Assembly: GCF_000298235.1 (NCBI RefSeq) | Contig: NZ_BAHE01000019.1 | Span: 124,001-188,000, forward strand | DNA length: 64,000 nucleotides | DNA from: Gordonia namibiensis NBRC 108229 | GTDB lineage: Bacteria; Actinomycetota; Actinomycetes; Mycobacteriales; Mycobacteriaceae | Direction: 5' to 3' | Position numbers and translations under genes: made by a program | Shown here: positions 1-9,574 of the stretch, in pieces | Layout of the letters: each line of letters starts with the position of its first letter | How positions within the stretch are numbered: the stretch's first letter is position 1 | The notes under the pieces: model-generated | Seen by the model: only the letters and a program-made list of their open reading frames with translations | Told to the model about the DNA's origin: nothing | Database searches by the model: none

Positions 1-15
1 TGCCACGATGAGTCC

Positions 16-519
16 ATGACCTATCCGGGGGACGGGAACGGCACGACGCCGTTCGGCCATCAACCTTCCGAGTACGACTCGAGTCCGGGTTTCGCCGTGC
101 CCGGGTACGGTGCGCCACAACCGAATCCGGCACCGTATCAGCACGGCGCCGCACCGGTCCCCGAGCAGCCCCTCGTTGTCATCGGCGACATCACGTGCAC
201 CCAGAACCACGTCATCACGCCGTCGGGCACCTGCCCGATCGCCGGCACCCAGTGGATAGTCACCGACATGTCCGTGTCGACCGAACGGATGTCACAGACG
301 GGTCTGGTACTGGCCATCGTGGGGTTCTTCATGGTGTGCTTTCTCAGCCTGCTGTTCCTGCTGATGAAGGAACGCAGAACCACCGGATACATCCAGGTGA
401 CCGTGCGCGGCGCGGGCGGCTTCATGCACGTCACCAACATCCCGGCGTATTCGCCGGTCACGATGGGTGACGTCTCGGGTCGCGTCAACTATGCCCGCAC
501 CCTTGCCGCGATGGCCTGA
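16..519 (+). CDS. Small membrane protein with Pro/Gly/Tyr-rich N-terminus
   Basis: This 167-residue protein has a Gly/Pro/Tyr-rich, disordered-looking first 50 residues. A short domain with two cysteines (CTQNHV and GTCPI, residues 61 and 73) follows, then one strongly hydrophobic membrane segment at about residues 95-117 and a basic, possibly cytoplasmic tail. I do not recognise a named family. The next gene on the same strand (TM2-domain protein, 63 bases away) has the same kind of Gly/Tyr/Pro-rich N-terminus joined to membrane segments, so the two are probably cotranscribed envelope proteins. The ATG at 16 is the first start in the window and an upstream start outside it cannot be excluded. 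Function is unknown. Confidence 0.7.
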   Translation: MTYPGDGNGTTPFGHQPSEYDSSPGFAVPGYGAPQPNPAPYQHGAAPVPEQPLVVIGDITCTQNHVITPSGTCPIAGTQWIVTDMSVSTERMSQTGLVLAIVGFFMVCFLSLLFLLMKERRTTGYIQVTVRGAGGFMHVTNIPAYSPVTMGDVSGRVNYARTLAAMA

Positions 520-582
520 CCACACGACCCCGCCCCACCCCCACGACGACACCACGCAGGACCCACCGAGGAGGACCGACCG

Positions 583-1224
583 ATGACCAGCCCGGAGAAC
601 CCCGGCGACAAGCCGTTCGACTTCGTCAAGAAGCCCCCGGCCGAGGACACCTCGCCGCCGGGCACCCCCGCCTACGGCACCGATCCGAACGCGGGATACA
701 CACCTCCGTCCTACGGGTCAGCCGACGGCGCATCGCAGGGGTACGACAACCAGCAGCAGTACGGCACCCCGCCTCAGTACGGGGCCGGACAGCAGTACGG
801 GGCCGGACAGTACGGCTCACCCCAGTACGGTGCACCCCAGTACGGCTCACCTCAGTACGGCTCACCTCAGTACGGTGCACCCCAGTACGGCGCACCGGCC
901 GGATACGGATATCCCGGAGCGCCCGACCCGACCGCGCCGTACGGCCGCGACCCGGCGACCGGCGAGCCGCTGTCGGACAAGTCGAAAATCGTGGCGGGTC
1001 TGTTGCAGATCTTCCTGGGCACGCTCGGCGTCGGCCGGTTTTACATCGGCGACAACACCATCGGCGGTATCCAGCTCGGCCTGACGATCATCGGCTACAT
1101 CACCGCGATCTTCCTCATCGGCTTCGTGCTGATCTTCGGTGTCGCGATCTGGGCGCTCGTCGACGGCATCATGATGCTGACCGGGAGTGTCCGCGACAAG
1201 AACGGCCTCAAGCTCGGGAACTAG
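583..1224 (+). CDS. TM2 domain-containing membrane protein with QYG(S/A)P repeats
   Basis: The 213-residue protein has two parts. Residues 1-120 are low complexity and contain tandem [10 protein letters not shown] pentapeptides. Residues 125-213 form a TM2 domain: a [14 protein letters not shown] helix, the typical GVGRFYIGD turn, and a second helix pair ending in [19 protein letters not shown]2 proteins are small membrane proteins common in actinobacteria, and their role is poorly defined. An AGGAGG-like site (gaggagga) sits just before the ATG. The stop codon overlaps that of convergent truA (CTAG at 1221-1224), so no terminator separates the genes and antisense readthrough is likely. Confidence 0.88.
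   Translation: MTSPENPGDKPFDFVKKPPAEDTSPPGTPAYGTDPNAGYTPPSYGSADGASQGYDNQQQYGTPPQYGAGQQYGAGQYGSPQYGAPQYGSPQYGSPQYGAPQYGAPAGYGYPGAPDPTAPYGRDPATGEPLSDKSKIVAGLLQIFLGTLGVGRFYIGDNTIGGIQLGLTIIGYITAIFLIGFVLIFGVAIWALVDGIMMLTGSVRDKNGLKLGN
808..897 (+). repeat. Six tandem 15-bp coding repeats ([10 protein letters not shown])
   Basis: Six consecutive 15-base units of the form cagtacggNNcaccN begin at 808, 823, 838, 853, 868 and 883. They differ at only a few bases and encode [25 protein letters not shown] and QYGAP. Less regular QQYGAG units precede them. In-frame slippage here would change the length of the TM2 protein tail without breaking the frame. Confidence 0.85.
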
Positions 1225-2099
1225 CCGCCGCAGCAACCGGTGGACCCGCGCACGTCGCGGGTCACCGTGTTGCGGGCGGCGAGTTCGTCGTCGGCGGGAT
1301 AGTCGACGCCGACCAGACACAGTCCCCTGGCCTCGGCCACCGGCACCTGCGGGCTGCGCGTCTTCTCCGCGAGCAGCGCACGGCACCAGTCGACGCTCCG
1401 CCGACCGTCGCCGACGCTGGCGACCGCACCCACCAACGACCGCACCATCGACCAGCAGAATGCGTCCGCGCTGACCTCGCCGACGAGCACACCGTCCGCG
1501 TCACGGGTCCACGAGAAACGCTGCAGGTCGCGGATCGTCGTCGCGCCCTCCCGCCGGCGACAGAACGCGGCGAAGTCGTTCAATCCCAACAGCTCCGACG
1601 ATGCGGCGTTCATCGCGTCGACGTCGAGCGGGCGACGCCACGTCGCAGTCGTGCGGGCCACCACCGGTTCCGGTCCCCACCGCGAGTCGTCGAGCCGGTA
1701 ACGGTAGTGGCGGCGTAGCGCGGAGAATCGCGCATCGAATACGTCCGGGACCACCCGGACCTCTTTCACCCGGATGTCGTCCGGGCACATCTTCGCCAGC
1801 CGACCGACCAGCGTCGACGGGTCCCCGGAGATCGACCGGGTCTCCAGCGCCGACCTCGGGACGACGGCATGCGCAACCTGCCCCGTCGCGTGGACCCCGG
1901 CGTCGGTCCGGCCTGCCACCGTCAGCCGTACCGGCACCCGCAGGATCGTCGACAACCGGGTCTCGAGTTCCTCGCACACGCTGCGCTGCCCGATCTGCCG
2001 TGCCCACCCGGCGAAATCGGTGCCGTCGTAACCGAGGTCGAAGCGCAGACGACAGAACCCGCCGGCACCGGAATCCGGGCCGACGGGTTCGGTCAGCAG
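1221..2099 (-). CDS. truA: tRNA pseudouridine(38-40) synthase TruA
   Basis: TruA isomerises uridines 38-40 in the tRNA anticodon arm. The conserved core is present: [14 protein letters not shown] near the N-terminus, and [17 protein letters not shown], which holds the catalytic aspartate of the GRTDAGVHA motif. The C-terminal half ends in [12 protein letters not shown]. It is the last gene of the infA-to-rplQ transcript, the usual actinobacterial position. The start is unresolved. No ATG, GTG or TTG lies in frame between the rplQ stop (2116) and the catalytic core, and the nearest are a TTG at 2243 and a GTG at 2291, both inside rplQ. I place the start provisionally at a CTG (2099; another at 2096). 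Confidence 0.85.
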   Translation of the reverse strand: MLTEPVGPDSGAGGFCRLRFDLGYDGTDFAGWARQIGQRSVCEELETRLSTILRVPVRLTVAGRTDAGVHATGQVAHAVVPRSALETRSISGDPSTLVGRLAKMCPDDIRVKEVRVVPDVFDARFSALRRHYRYRLDDSRWGPEPVVARTTATWRRPLDVDAMNAASSELLGLNDFAAFCRRREGATTIRDLQRFSWTRDADGVLVGEVSADAFCWSMVRSLVGAVASVGDGRRSVDWCRALLAEKTRSPQVPVAEARGLCLVGVDYPADDELAARNTVTRDVRGSTGCCGG

Positions 2100-2115
2100 T
2101 TCTCGACTCAGTCGA

Positions 2116-2679
2116 CTACTTCTTGTCGTCTTCTGCGTCGGCCTCTTCCGCCTCGACGGCGGTGGCGGCGGTCGACTCGTCGTCGACAGCCTCGGCGACG
2201 GCGTCGGCGTTGGCGACCTCGGCGTCGGTGGCGTCGGCTTCAACAGCCTCCACCACGTTCTCCTCAGCGGCCTTCTTCGAGGCGGCGACACGGGTCGCGC
2301 GAGAGGCCTCGCTCGACGCGGTGGTCTCGCGAACCAGCTCGATCACGGCCATGGGGGCGTTGTCACCCTTGCGCGGCAGCGTCTTGATGATGCGGGTGTA
2401 GCCACCGTTGCGATCGGCGAAGAACGGGCCGATCTCGTCGAACAGCGTGTGCACGACGTCCTTGTTGCGGATGTCCTTCAGCACCTCACGGCGGTTGGCC
2501 AGCTTGCCGGCCTTGGCGTGGGTGATGATCTTCTCCGCGTACGGGCGCAGGCGCTTGGCCTTCGCTTCGGTGGTGGTGATGCGGCCGTGCTCGAAGAGCG
2601 AGGTGGCGAGGTTCGCCAGCATCGCTTTCTGGTGGCTGGCCGACCCGCCGAGGCGGGCACCCTTGGTGGGCTTGGGCAT
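2116..2679 (-). CDS. rplQ: 50S ribosomal protein L17
   Basis: The first 120 residues are a standard L17 ([20 protein letters not shown], then the [14 protein letters not shown] segment). L17 lies near the peptide exit tunnel of the large subunit. The remaining residues, to 187, are an Ala/Glu/Asp-rich acidic tail ending DDKK. This makes the protein clearly longer than the roughly 120 residues usual in other bacteria; such tails are common in actinobacterial L17. It follows rpoA by 83 bases and has a gaggag-type ribosome binding site before its ATG. Confidence 0.97.
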   Translation of the reverse strand: MPKPTKGARLGGSASHQKAMLANLATSLFEHGRITTTEAKAKRLRPYAEKIITHAKAGKLANRREVLKDIRNKDVVHTLFDEIGPFFADRNGGYTRIIKTLPRKGDNAPMAVIELVRETTASSEASRATRVAASKKAAEENVVEAVEADATDAEVANADAVAEAVDDESTAATAVEAEEADAEDDKK

Positions 2680-2762
2680 TGTCTTCTCCTAGGAGGACTC
2701 CCGATCACTCGAGCGGGAAGTCAGGGTTTGGGCGAGCGTGACAGCTTGCCGCGGCGACGCGA

Positions 2763-3815
2763 CTAGAGCTGTTCGGTTTCGGCGAAATCCTCACCGGAAT
2801 CGGCGTCGAACGACGCGTCTTCCGACCACGTACCGGTGGCGGGGTCGTAACCGGCGACCTGCGACGGATCGAAGCTGGCCGGGCTGTCCTTGAGGGACAG
2901 ACCGAGCGCGTGCAGCTTGACCTTGACCTCGTCGATCGACTTCTGGCCGAAGTTGCGGATGTCGAGCAGATCCGACTCGGTCCGGGCAACCAGCTCGCCG
3001 ACGGTGTGAACACCCTCGCGCTTGAGGCAGTTGTACGAACGGACGGTCAGCTCCAGATCCTCGATCGGCAGGCTGAACGACGCGATGTGGTCGGCCTCCG
3101 CCGGAGACGGTCCGATCTCGATGCCCTCGGCCTCGACGTTGAGCTCCCGGGCGAGCCCGAAGAGCTCCACCAGGGTCTTGCCCGCCGACGCCAGCGCGTC
3201 ACGCGCGCTGATCGAGTTCTTGGTCTCCACGTCGAGCACGAGCCGATCGAAGTCGGTGCGCTGCTCGACACGGGTGGCCTCGACCTTGTAGGTCACCTTG
3301 AGCACCGGCGAGTAGATCGAGTCGACCGGGATACGGCCGATCTCGGCACCCGACGCCTTGTTCTGCACGGCCGGCACGTAGCCGCGGCCCCGCTCGACGA
3401 CGAGCTCGATCTCGAGCTTGCCCTTGTCGTTCAGGGTTGCGATGTGCAGATCGGGGTTGTGCACGGTGACACCGGCCGGGGGCACGATGTCGGCGCCGGT
3501 GACGGTGCCCGGACCCTGCTTGCGCACGTACATGGTGACCGGCTCGTCCTCGTCCGAGGAGACCACGAGGCCCTTGAGGTTCAGGATGATGTCGGTGACG
3601 TCTTCCTTGACCCCGGGGACGGTGGTGAACTCGTGGAGGACACCGTCGATGCGGATGCTGGTGATGGCAGCACCCGGGATCGAGCTGAGCAGGGTACGAC
3701 GCAGCGAGTTACCGAGGGTGTAACCGAAGCCCGGCTCGAGCGGTTCGATGACGAACTTCGACCGGTTCTCGGCGATGACTTCCTCGGTGAGGGTGGGTCG
3801 CTGTGAGATGAGCAT
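2763..3815 (-). CDS. rpoA: DNA-directed RNA polymerase subunit alpha
   Basis: The 350-residue protein is the RNA polymerase alpha subunit. The N-terminal dimerisation domain spans about residues 1-230 ([28 protein letters not shown] is diagnostic). An acidic linker leads to the C-terminal domain at about 255-320, with [22 protein letters not shown] and a helix-hairpin-helix [15 protein letters not shown] that contacts UP elements and activators. The C-terminus is acidic. It lies between rpsD and rplQ, the conserved alpha-operon order. An aaaggagaaa site precedes the ATG. Confidence 0.98.
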   Translation of the reverse strand: MLISQRPTLTEEVIAENRSKFVIEPLEPGFGYTLGNSLRRTLLSSIPGAAITSIRIDGVLHEFTTVPGVKEDVTDIILNLKGLVVSSDEDEPVTMYVRKQGPGTVTGADIVPPAGVTVHNPDLHIATLNDKGKLEIELVVERGRGYVPAVQNKASGAEIGRIPVDSIYSPVLKVTYKVEATRVEQRTDFDRLVLDVETKNSISARDALASAGKTLVELFGLARELNVEAEGIEIGPSPAEADHIASFSLPIEDLELTVRSYNCLKREGVHTVGELVARTESDLLDIRNFGQKSIDEVKVKLHALGLSLKDSPASFDPSQVAGYDPATGTWSEDASFDADSGEDFAETEQL

Positions 3816-3904
3816 TTCGTTTTCTCCTTTGGCCGCCCGCTATATGACGACCTAGAAAGTGAACCGAACAGCAGGTAGCTGTCGGGCTGGTCTTGCTCGA
3901 AGGA

Positions 3905-4510
3905 CTACTTGGAGTAGAACTCGACGATGAGCTGTTCCTGCAGCGGGACCTCGATCTGAGCGCGCTCGGGCACGGAGTGCACGAGGATGCGCAGGGTCGA
4001 GGGCACGACCTGGAGCCAACCCGGGACCGGACGATCGCCGACGAGCTCCTTGGCGATCTGGAACGGGACGGTCTGCAGCGACTTCGGACGGACGTCGATG
4101 ATGTCGTACTGGCTGACGCGGTAGCTGGGGACGTCGACCTTCACACCGTTGACGGTGAAGTGGCCGTGGCTGACCAGCTGGCGAGCCTGACGACGGGTCC
4201 GCGCGATGCCCGAGCGGTACACGACGTTGTCGAGACGGGTCTCGAGGAGCTTCAGCAGTTCGTCACCGGTCTTGCCGGTACGACGGTTGGCTTCCTCGAA
4301 GTAGCGACGGAACTGCTTCTCCATCACTCCGTAGGTGAAGCGCGCCTTCTGCTTCTCCTGCAGCTGGAGCAGGTATTCGCTCTCCTTGATCCGCGAGCGG
4401 CCGTGCTGGCCGGGCGGGTAGGGGCGACGCTCGAATGCGGCGTCACCACCGATCAGGTCGACGCGAAGGCGACGAGACTTCTTTGTTGCGGGGCCGGTAT
4501 AACGAGCCAT
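3905..4510 (-). CDS. rpsD: 30S ribosomal protein S4
   Basis: The 201-residue protein begins MARYTGPATKKSRRLRVDLI and contains the S4 RNA-binding domain (about residues 92-155: RLDNVVYRSGIARTRRQARQ, then LVSHGHFTVNG). S4 is a primary 16S rRNA binder that nucleates assembly of the small-subunit body. In many bacteria it also represses its own operon by binding the mRNA leader. No zinc-ribbon cysteines are present in the N-terminal region, so this is the zinc-independent type. It sits between rpsK and rpoA, 89 bases upstream of the latter. Confidence 0.98.
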   Translation of the reverse strand: MARYTGPATKKSRRLRVDLIGGDAAFERRPYPPGQHGRSRIKESEYLLQLQEKQKARFTYGVMEKQFRRYFEEANRRTGKTGDELLKLLETRLDNVVYRSGIARTRRQARQLVSHGHFTVNGVKVDVPSYRVSQYDIIDVRPKSLQTVPFQIAKELVGDRPVPGWLQVVPSTLRILVHSVPERAQIEVPLQEQLIVEFYSK

Positions 4511-4534
4511 TTTCTCTGTTCCTCCCTTTCCCGA

Positions 4535-4942
4535 CTAGACCCGACGCCGCTTGGGCGGACGGCAACCGTTGTGCGGCTGCGGGGTGACATCGGAAATGGT
4601 GCCGACCTCGAGGCCGGCTGCCTGCAGGGAGCGGATCGCGGTCTCGCGACCCGAACCCGGTCCCTTGACGAAAACGTCGACCTTCTTGACGCCGTGCTCC
4701 TGGGCCTTGCGCGCAGCGTTCTCGGCCGCGAGCTGAGCCGCGAACGGGGTGCTCTTGCGCGAGCCCTTGAAACCGACGTGGCCCGACGACGCCCAGCTGA
4801 TGATGTTTCCGCTGGGGTCGCTGATCGACACGATGGTGTTGTTGAACGTCGACTTGATGTGTGCGTGGCCGTGCGGGACGTTCTTCTTATCGCGACGGCG
4901 GGTGCCCTTCTTGGGGCCTGCGCTACGTGACTTCGGAGGCAT
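4535..4942 (-). CDS. rpsK: 30S ribosomal protein S11
   Basis: This 135-residue S11 starts [20 protein letters not shown]. It contains the family core ([38 protein letters not shown]) and ends in the conserved CRPPKRRRV tail. S11 lines the mRNA exit channel on the platform of the 30S subunit. Its ATG overlaps the TAA stop of rpsM by one base, so the two are translationally coupled. Confidence 0.98.
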   Translation of the reverse strand: MPPKSRSAGPKKGTRRRDKKNVPHGHAHIKSTFNNTIVSISDPSGNIISWASSGHVGFKGSRKSTPFAAQLAAENAARKAQEHGVKKVDVFVKGPGSGRETAIRSLQAAGLEVGTISDVTPQPHNGCRPPKRRRV

Positions 4943-5310
4943 TACTTCTTCTTCCCGGCGATGGTCTTCTTCGGGCCCTTACGAGTGCGGGCATTGGTCT
5001 TGGTGCGCTGTCCACGGACGGGCAGTCCACGGCGGTGGCGCAGACCCTGGTAGGAGCCGATCTCGATCTTGCGACGGATATCGGCCTGCACCTCGCGTCG
5101 CAGGTCACCCTCGACCTTCACCGAGGCCTCGATGTACTCACGCAGCTTTGCGACGTCTGCGTCGGTGAGATCCTTGGCGCGGAGGTCTGCGGACAGACCG
5201 GTGGCAGCCAGGATCTCCTTGGAGGTGGTACGCCCAACTCCGTAGATGTAGGTCAGTGCGATCTCCAGCCGCTTCTCGCGGGGGAGATCCACACCAGCAA
5301 CACGTGCCAT
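4942..5310 (-). CDS. rpsM: 30S ribosomal protein S13
   Basis: The 122-residue protein starts [20 protein letters not shown]. It carries the helix-hairpin-helix and C-terminal basic tail ([20 protein letters not shown]) typical of S13, which contacts the head of the 30S subunit, tRNA and the large subunit. An in-frame start exists 84 bases upstream (5394), but residues before MARVAG are not conserved in the family. A good aaaggaaa ribosome binding site precedes the ATG at 5310. The stop overlaps the rpsK start. Confidence 0.97.
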   Translation of the reverse strand: MARVAGVDLPREKRLEIALTYIYGVGRTTSKEILAATGLSADLRAKDLTDADVAKLREYIEASVKVEGDLRREVQADIRRKIEIGSYQGLRHRRGLPVRGQRTKTNARTRKGPKKTIAGKKK

Positions 5311-5521
5311 GTGGCGGATTTCCTTTTCGGTTCCCAGAGGTCTTCTCCCAGTCCGTCCCGCGAGCTCTGTGTGAACCGTGTGTCCACACCTCACGGGCTC
5401 CGGCCTCTGATCCGGAGGTAGGCGGTGACTCGTCTGTCGCCGCTGGTGCTGAGAGGTCTTCTGTTCTTCAGTTGTCTGTCTTCAGTTGTTCTGATTCAAG
5501 CGACCCGGAGGGTGCGCGTGA

Positions 5522-5635
5522 TCAGCCCTGACGCTGCTTGTGACGCAGGTTCTCGCAGATCACCATGACCCGGCCGTTGCGGCGGATCACTTTGCACTTC
5601 TCGCAGATCGGCTTGACGCTCGGCTGAACCTTCAC
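5522..5635 (-). CDS. rpmJ: 50S ribosomal protein L36
   Basis: This 37-codon gene was found by reading the gap between infA and rpsM. The GTG at 5635 opens a peptide starting [20 protein letters not shown] and ending [10 protein letters not shown]. It has the full set of L36 zinc ligands (C11, C14, C27, H32), so it is the zinc-binding form. It lies between infA and rpsM, as in most bacteria. A ggagag site precedes the start. Confidence 0.95.
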   Translation of the reverse strand: MKVQPSVKPICEKCKVIRRNGRVMVICENLRHKQRQG

Positions 5636-5754
5636 GTCAATCTCTCCTGCTCGGCTCGCCCGCGCGCACGCCAGAACCCGGCCGTGCGCGTGGGTGTCGG
5701 TCTCCTCCCAGACGGATGTCCGGGAAGTCTTCTCCCGGGAGTGCCGGGAAAGTC

Positions 5755-5976
5755 TTACTTGTAGCGGTACACGATCCGCCCACGAGCGAGGTCGTAGGGC
5801 GAGAGTTCCACGACGACCCGGTCCTCGGGCAGGATGCGGATGTAGTGCTGCCGCATCTTGCCGCTGATGTGGGCGAGAACCTTGTGTCCGTTCTCCAGCT
5901 CAATGCGAAACATCGCATTGGGCAGGGGTTCGATCACTCGACCCTCGACCTCGATGGCCCCGTCTTTCTTCGCCAT
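5755..5976 (-). CDS. infA: Translation initiation factor IF-1
   Basis: The gene encodes 73 residues, [20 protein letters not shown] to [13 protein letters not shown], a complete single OB-fold IF-1. IF-1 occupies the ribosomal A site during initiation together with IF-2 and IF-3. The open frame extends upstream to 6453, but those residues are not IF-1-like and the ATG at 5976 is the conserved start. It is the first gene of the infA-rpmJ-rpsM-rpsK-rpsD-rpoA-rplQ-truA transcript. A promoter-like pair lies about 180 bases upstream. Confidence 0.97.
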   Translation of the reverse strand: MAKKDGAIEVEGRVIEPLPNAMFRIELENGHKVLAHISGKMRQHYIRILPEDRVVVELSPYDLARGRIVYRYK

Positions 5977-6157
5977 TTCCTCCGCGATCCTGGCCGTTTC
6001 CACGACACCGGAGTTGGTGCCGCGACATTGACCCGGTTGAATCAGTGTGTGTCCGTTAGTGTGTGGGCACCGGTCCGCGAGGACCTGCACCCGGTGCGAG
6101 CGCTCCGCGCCACGTGATGACACGCGGATGCGGGCACGCGAGACGCACCGACGATCT

Positions 6158-6186
6158 ATGTTACGCGAACTGCGAGAACAGTCCAA
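6158..6186 (-). promoter_or_regulatory. Putative sigma-A-type promoter of the infA operon
   Basis: On the - strand, TTGGAC (6186-6181) and TAACAT (6163-6158) are separated by 17 bases. The predicted start near 6150 would give a leader of about 174 nt before infA. The -35 context (ATTTGG) matches those upstream of rplN and rpsH. It was called by eye, without transcript data. Confidence 0.6.
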
Positions 6187-6271
6187 ATGCGTGCTGCTCG
6201 GCCGCCGCATTCCGCCCGACTCGGACATCAGTCCGCCTTTTCGGCACGCCCGTACTGGCAGACTGTTGCGC

Positions 6272-6664
6272 ATGCTGGCTTTTCTGGTCCGCACCGTGTG
6301 CACCGCGGTGGCGTTGTGGGTGGCGACGCTGATCGTCCCGGGAATCGAGTTCGTGGGCGGGTCGACGACCGCCGAGAAGATCGGGATCGCGCTGGTCGTG
6401 GCGATCATCTTCGGCCTCCTGAACGCGTTCGTGAAGCCGATCGTGCAGATCATCTCGATCCCCTTCTACATCCTGACGCTGGGGCTCATCCACATCGTGA
6501 TCAATGCGCTGATGCTCGAGATCACCGCGTGGATCACCCGGAACACCACCCACTGGGGTCTCGAGGTCGACGACTTCTTCTGGTCGGCGATCTTCGGCGC
6601 GATCGTCGTCTCGGTCGTCGGCTGGCTGCTCGCCCTGCTGATGCGGGACTCGGTGGACCGATGA
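6272..6664 (+). CDS. Phage-holin-family (DUF360-like) membrane protein
   Basis: The 130-residue protein consists of four hydrophobic segments: [60 protein letters not shown] and [19 protein letters not shown]. This matches the mycobacterial phage holin family (Phage_holin_4_2, PF04020). Despite the name, these chromosomal proteins are not known to lyse cells and their role is undefined. The frame is open upstream to 6047, but the ATG at 6272 starts exactly at the hydrophobic domain. Its stop overlaps the next gene's ATG (ATGA at 6661-6664), so the two are coupled. Confidence 0.85.
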   Translation: MLAFLVRTVCTAVALWVATLIVPGIEFVGGSTTAEKIGIALVVAIIFGLLNAFVKPIVQIISIPFYILTLGLIHIVINALMLEITAWITRNTTHWGLEVDDFFWSAIFGAIVVSVVGWLLALLMRDSVDR

Positions 6665-7407
6665 GCCCGATTGCGAGGACATCGTCGATGGTGCGACGCG
6701 CAGGACTGGTGGCAGTCGTCGCATCCGCACTCGCCCTGGCCCTCGCCGCCTGCGGGAGCGACCCGGCCGTCGACCAGGAACGATCGGTCACCGTCGTCGG
6801 TTCGGGTCAGGTCAGCGGCGTCCCCGACACTCTTCGCGCCGACATCGGCGTCGAGTCGACCGCCGGCGACGTGACCACCGCACTGAACGAGACCAGCGAG
6901 AAGGTGCGCGCGGTGACCGACGCCGTGGTCGACGCCGGTGTGGAACGCAAGGACGTCGCCACCCAGCAGGTGTCGGTGAACCCGCAGTACTCGAGCCCCG
7001 CCCCCGGTGGCAGCAGCCAGATCAGCGGCTACGTCGCGACCAACTCCATCCGCGTGACGATCCGCGACATCTCGAAGGCGTCGACGGTCCTGAGCGCGGC
7101 GGCCACCGCCGGCGGCGACAACACCCGGATCAGCAACGTCTCCTTCGCCATCGACGACAACTCGCAACTCCTCGAGGAGGCCCGGAAGGCCGCCTTCGAC
7201 GACGCCCGCGGTCGCGCCGAGCAGTACGCCTCGCTCGCCGGCGACGACCTCGGCAAGGTGCTGACCATCAAGGAGACGACCAGCGGTCGGGAGCAGCCCG
7301 CCTCCCCCGGTTCCTTCGAGCGGGACGTCGCCGCGGCACCCGTACCCATCGAACCGGGCGAGCAGGAGCTCACCTTCACCGTCACGGTCACCTTTGCGCT
7401 CAGCTGA
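6661..7407 (+). CDS. SIMPL domain-containing lipoprotein
   Basis: The 248-residue protein starts with a signal peptide and lipobox (LALAAC, lipidated Cys31), so it should be anchored outside the membrane. The mature part is a SIMPL (DUF541) domain: VTVVGSGQVSGVPDTLRADIGVE, then paired repeats ending GRAEQYASLAGDDLGKVLTIKE and a C-terminal ELTFTVTVTFALS strand. SIMPL proteins form oligomeric periplasmic or surface assemblies of largely unknown role. It is translationally coupled to the holin-like gene upstream. Confidence 0.88.
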   Translation: MSPIARTSSMVRRAGLVAVVASALALALAACGSDPAVDQERSVTVVGSGQVSGVPDTLRADIGVESTAGDVTTALNETSEKVRAVTDAVVDAGVERKDVATQQVSVNPQYSSPAPGGSSQISGYVATNSIRVTIRDISKASTVLSAAATAGGDNTRISNVSFAIDDNSQLLEEARKAAFDDARGRAEQYASLAGDDLGKVLTIKETTSGREQPASPGSFERDVAAAPVPIEPGEQELTFTVTVTFALS

Positions 7408-7592
7408 CCCACCTCTACTGTCCGACGCTCTGCGCCCGCGCTGAAAAGCTCCCCTGGGATGCACCCCCTGTGGCGCTACCGGCGACACAGTGTCGTCGGG
7501 CGGTCTGTGGAGCGCTGCTCAGGGCGGTTTTCGGCGTAGTTTTCCGGGCCCGCCCCTGGGTACCCGACCGTCGTCGACGGAAGGAGATTGTC

Positions 7593-8093
7593 ATGACGGG
7601 TTTCCGAGCGCGCGCTACCGGCATCTCGGCCCTGGCCGCCGCAGCAGTGTTCGCAACTCTGGGGGTCTCGGCCCCTGCGAATGCCGCGGAGACGAAATCG
7701 CTGACGATCGAGGGCGAACTCGAGATCGCAGACCTCGACGTCCTTGCGATCAAGGCCGAAGGCGTCACAGACGACACAGGAAAGAGCACCGGTACCTACG
7801 AGGCGACCCTGCTGGCCGGTGACGACGACAATCCGCTGCCGTTCACGGTCAGGGGTCCGATCACCTGCATCCACACCGACGGCGACACCGCGTCGCTGGT
7901 GTATCCGATCAGCGCCACCGACCCGAATCTGATCCCGGCACCGTTGAAGGACGCACTCGCCGTACAGATCACGGTGCGGAAGGGCGACCCGAGCAAGGTC
8001 GGGGTGAACGGTCCGGCACCCACCGATTCCTTCAGCGGATGCAAGCCTGCGGCGACCCCGTTCGAGTTCGACGGGGACATCGAGATCAAGTAG
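7593..8093 (+). CDS. Secreted protein of unknown function
   Basis: The 166-residue protein has a clear Sec signal peptide (basic start, [21 protein letters not shown], cleavage near residue 31). A beta-rich mature domain contains two cysteines (ITCIHTDGD and FSGCKPAA) that could form a disulphide. The start is chosen at the ATG at 7593 because a strong aaggag site lies 7 bases upstream. I do not recognise a specific family. It resembles small secreted proteins of mycobacteria and Gordonia in layout only. Confidence 0.75.
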   Translation: MTGFRARATGISALAAAAVFATLGVSAPANAAETKSLTIEGELEIADLDVLAIKAEGVTDDTGKSTGTYEATLLAGDDDNPLPFTVRGPITCIHTDGDTASLVYPISATDPNLIPAPLKDALAVQITVRKGDPSKVGVNGPAPTDSFSGCKPAATPFEFDGDIEIK

Positions 8094-8148
8094 GTCCAGC
8101 GCCCGACCTGCTCCTGTATCGGACCACCCGGCCTGGCATCCTGGGTCG

Positions 8149-8598
8149 GTGCGAGCCGTCATCCAGCGAGTCAGTGAAGCCCGCGTGAGCGTCGACGGGA
8201 AGGTCGTCGGCGAACTCGACATCCCGGCCGGCGGGTCCGGCATCGTCGCCCTCGTCGGCGCCACCCACGACGACAGCCCTGATCACGCCGCGAAGCTCGC
8301 CGACAAGATCTGGCGTCTGCGGATCTTCAACGGCGACGAGGGTCCCGAGAAGGCTGCGGCCGACATCGACGCGCCGATCCTGGTCATCAGTCAGTTCACC
8401 CTGTACGCCAACACCGCCAAGGGACGCCGGCCGTCGTGGAACGCTGCCGCCCCGGGGCCGGTGGCCGAACCACTCGTCGACGCGGTCGCCGACTCCCTGC
8501 GCGCGGCCGGGGCCACCGTCGCCACCGGACGATTCGGGGCGAACATGCAGGTGAGTCTGGTCAACGACGGACCGGTGACCCTCATCCTCGACGTCTGA
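8149..8598 (+). CDS. dtd: D-aminoacyl-tRNA deacylase
   Basis: The 149-residue DTD hydrolyses D-aminoacyl-tRNA (and glycyl-tRNA-Ala), preventing D-amino acids from entering proteins. Diagnostic motifs are the N-terminal [20 protein letters not shown], the catalytic SQFTLYA motif and the Gly-cisPro motif in NDGPVTLIL near the C-terminus. The start is GTG, agreeing with the conserved M-R-A-V-I-Q-R-V. It lies 50 bases before fdhD on the same strand. Confidence 0.95.
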   Translation: MRAVIQRVSEARVSVDGKVVGELDIPAGGSGIVALVGATHDDSPDHAAKLADKIWRLRIFNGDEGPEKAAADIDAPILVISQFTLYANTAKGRRPSWNAAAPGPVAEPLVDAVADSLRAAGATVATGRFGANMQVSLVNDGPVTLILDV

Positions 8599-8646
8599 GC
8601 TGTTCTTGGCGGCGACCATCCGGAATCGACGGCTAGGGTCGGAACG

Positions 8647-9504
8647 GTGGGACGAATAACCGCACGACGCCGTGTCACCCGCATCCGACGCGATGCGGCG
8701 CCGACGCAGCGCGCCGACACCCTTGCTGTGGAGGAGCCCCTCGAGATCCGCGTGGGTGGTCAGCAACTGAGCGTCACCATGCGCACCCCCGGCAGCGATT
8801 TCGAACTCGTGGCCGGGTACCTCGTCTCCGAAGGCGTCATCACCGCAGGTGGCGATTACTCCACCGCCCGCTATTGCGCGGGCACCGACTCGACCGGCGC
8901 CAACACCTACAACGTCGTCGACGTCTCCCTGGCCGCCCACGTCCCGCCTCCGGCGCCTGGTGTCACGCGCCGTAACACCATGACGAGCGCCTGCGGGGTC
9001 TGCGGCAAGGACAGCATCGAATCGGTCCACATCGCATCGGCCCACGATCCGGCGACCGACACGCTGACGGTCGACGTCGACACGTTGCTGGGACTTCCCG
9101 ACCGTCTCCGCGCCGAGCAGGAAGTCTTCGACAAGACCGGTGGACTGCACGCAGCGGCACTCTTCGACGCCGACGGTGAGCTGCTCGTCGTCCGCGAGGA
9201 CGTGGGACGCCACAACGCCGTCGACAAGGTCATCGGCTGGGCGGTCCTCGCCGACCGACTCCCGTTGACCGGCACCGTTCTCCAGGTCTCGGGCCGGGCG
9301 AGCTTCGAACTCGTGCAGAAGGCCGCGATGGCGGGCATCCCGCTGTTGAGCGCGGTGTCGGCGCCGTCATCACTGGCCGCCGATCTCGCCGACGACCTCG
9401 GCATCACGCTGATCGGGTTCTCCCGCGGGGAGTCGATGGTCGTCTACACACGGCCGGACCGGGTCGTCGCCGCCGACTCGGAGCCATCTGCGACCGGCAG
9501 CTGA
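8647..9504 (+). CDS. fdhD: Formate dehydrogenase accessory sulfurtransferase FdhD
   Basis: FdhD transfers sulfur to the molybdenum cofactor of formate dehydrogenases, which makes them active. The 285-residue protein shows the TSACGVCGK motif around residue 115 (the two conserved cysteines), [14 protein letters not shown] near the N-terminus, and [17 protein letters not shown] in the C-terminal half. The start is GTG. No formate dehydrogenase structural gene is in the window, so its target is encoded elsewhere. It converges on the lysyltransferase-like gene across a hairpin. Confidence 0.95.
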   Translation: MGRITARRRVTRIRRDAAPTQRADTLAVEEPLEIRVGGQQLSVTMRTPGSDFELVAGYLVSEGVITAGGDYSTARYCAGTDSTGANTYNVVDVSLAAHVPPPAPGVTRRNTMTSACGVCGKDSIESVHIASAHDPATDTLTVDVDTLLGLPDRLRAEQEVFDKTGGLHAAALFDADGELLVVREDVGRHNAVDKVIGWAVLADRLPLTGTVLQVSGRASFELVQKAAMAGIPLLSAVSAPSSLAADLADDLGITLIGFSRGESMVVYTRPDRVVAADSEPSATGS

Positions 9505-9524
9505 CTGCGGTTCGCTCACACCAT

Positions 9525-9561
9525 CCGTTCCCGCTCACCGAAATCGGGTGAGCATGAACGG
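9525..9561. terminator. Bidirectional hairpin between convergent genes
   Basis: A two-part inverted repeat lies between the fdhD stop and the end of the convergent - strand gene. The outer arms are CCGTTC/GAACGG, the inner arms GCTCACC/GGTGAGC, with a 2x2 internal loop and a 7-nt apical loop. There is no T-run, so this is a plausible but unproven terminator. Confidence 0.5.
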
Positions 9562-9574
9562 AACCGGTGAGCGC

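Noticed and set aside
808..897. Possible CRISPR-like or regulatory tandem repeat
   Set aside because: The 15-bp units lie in frame in the TM2 gene and encode QYG(S/A)P; there are no unique spacers.
2910..4930. + strand open frames of about 300 residues opposite rpoA, rpsD and rpsK
   Set aside because: They lie over well-identified ribosomal and polymerase genes, lack ribosome binding sites and have no recognisable domain.
7486..7498. Short palindrome CGACAC-A-GTGTCG upstream of the secreted protein
   Set aside because: Arms are only 6 bases in high-GC sequence, expected by chance, and no regulator context was found.
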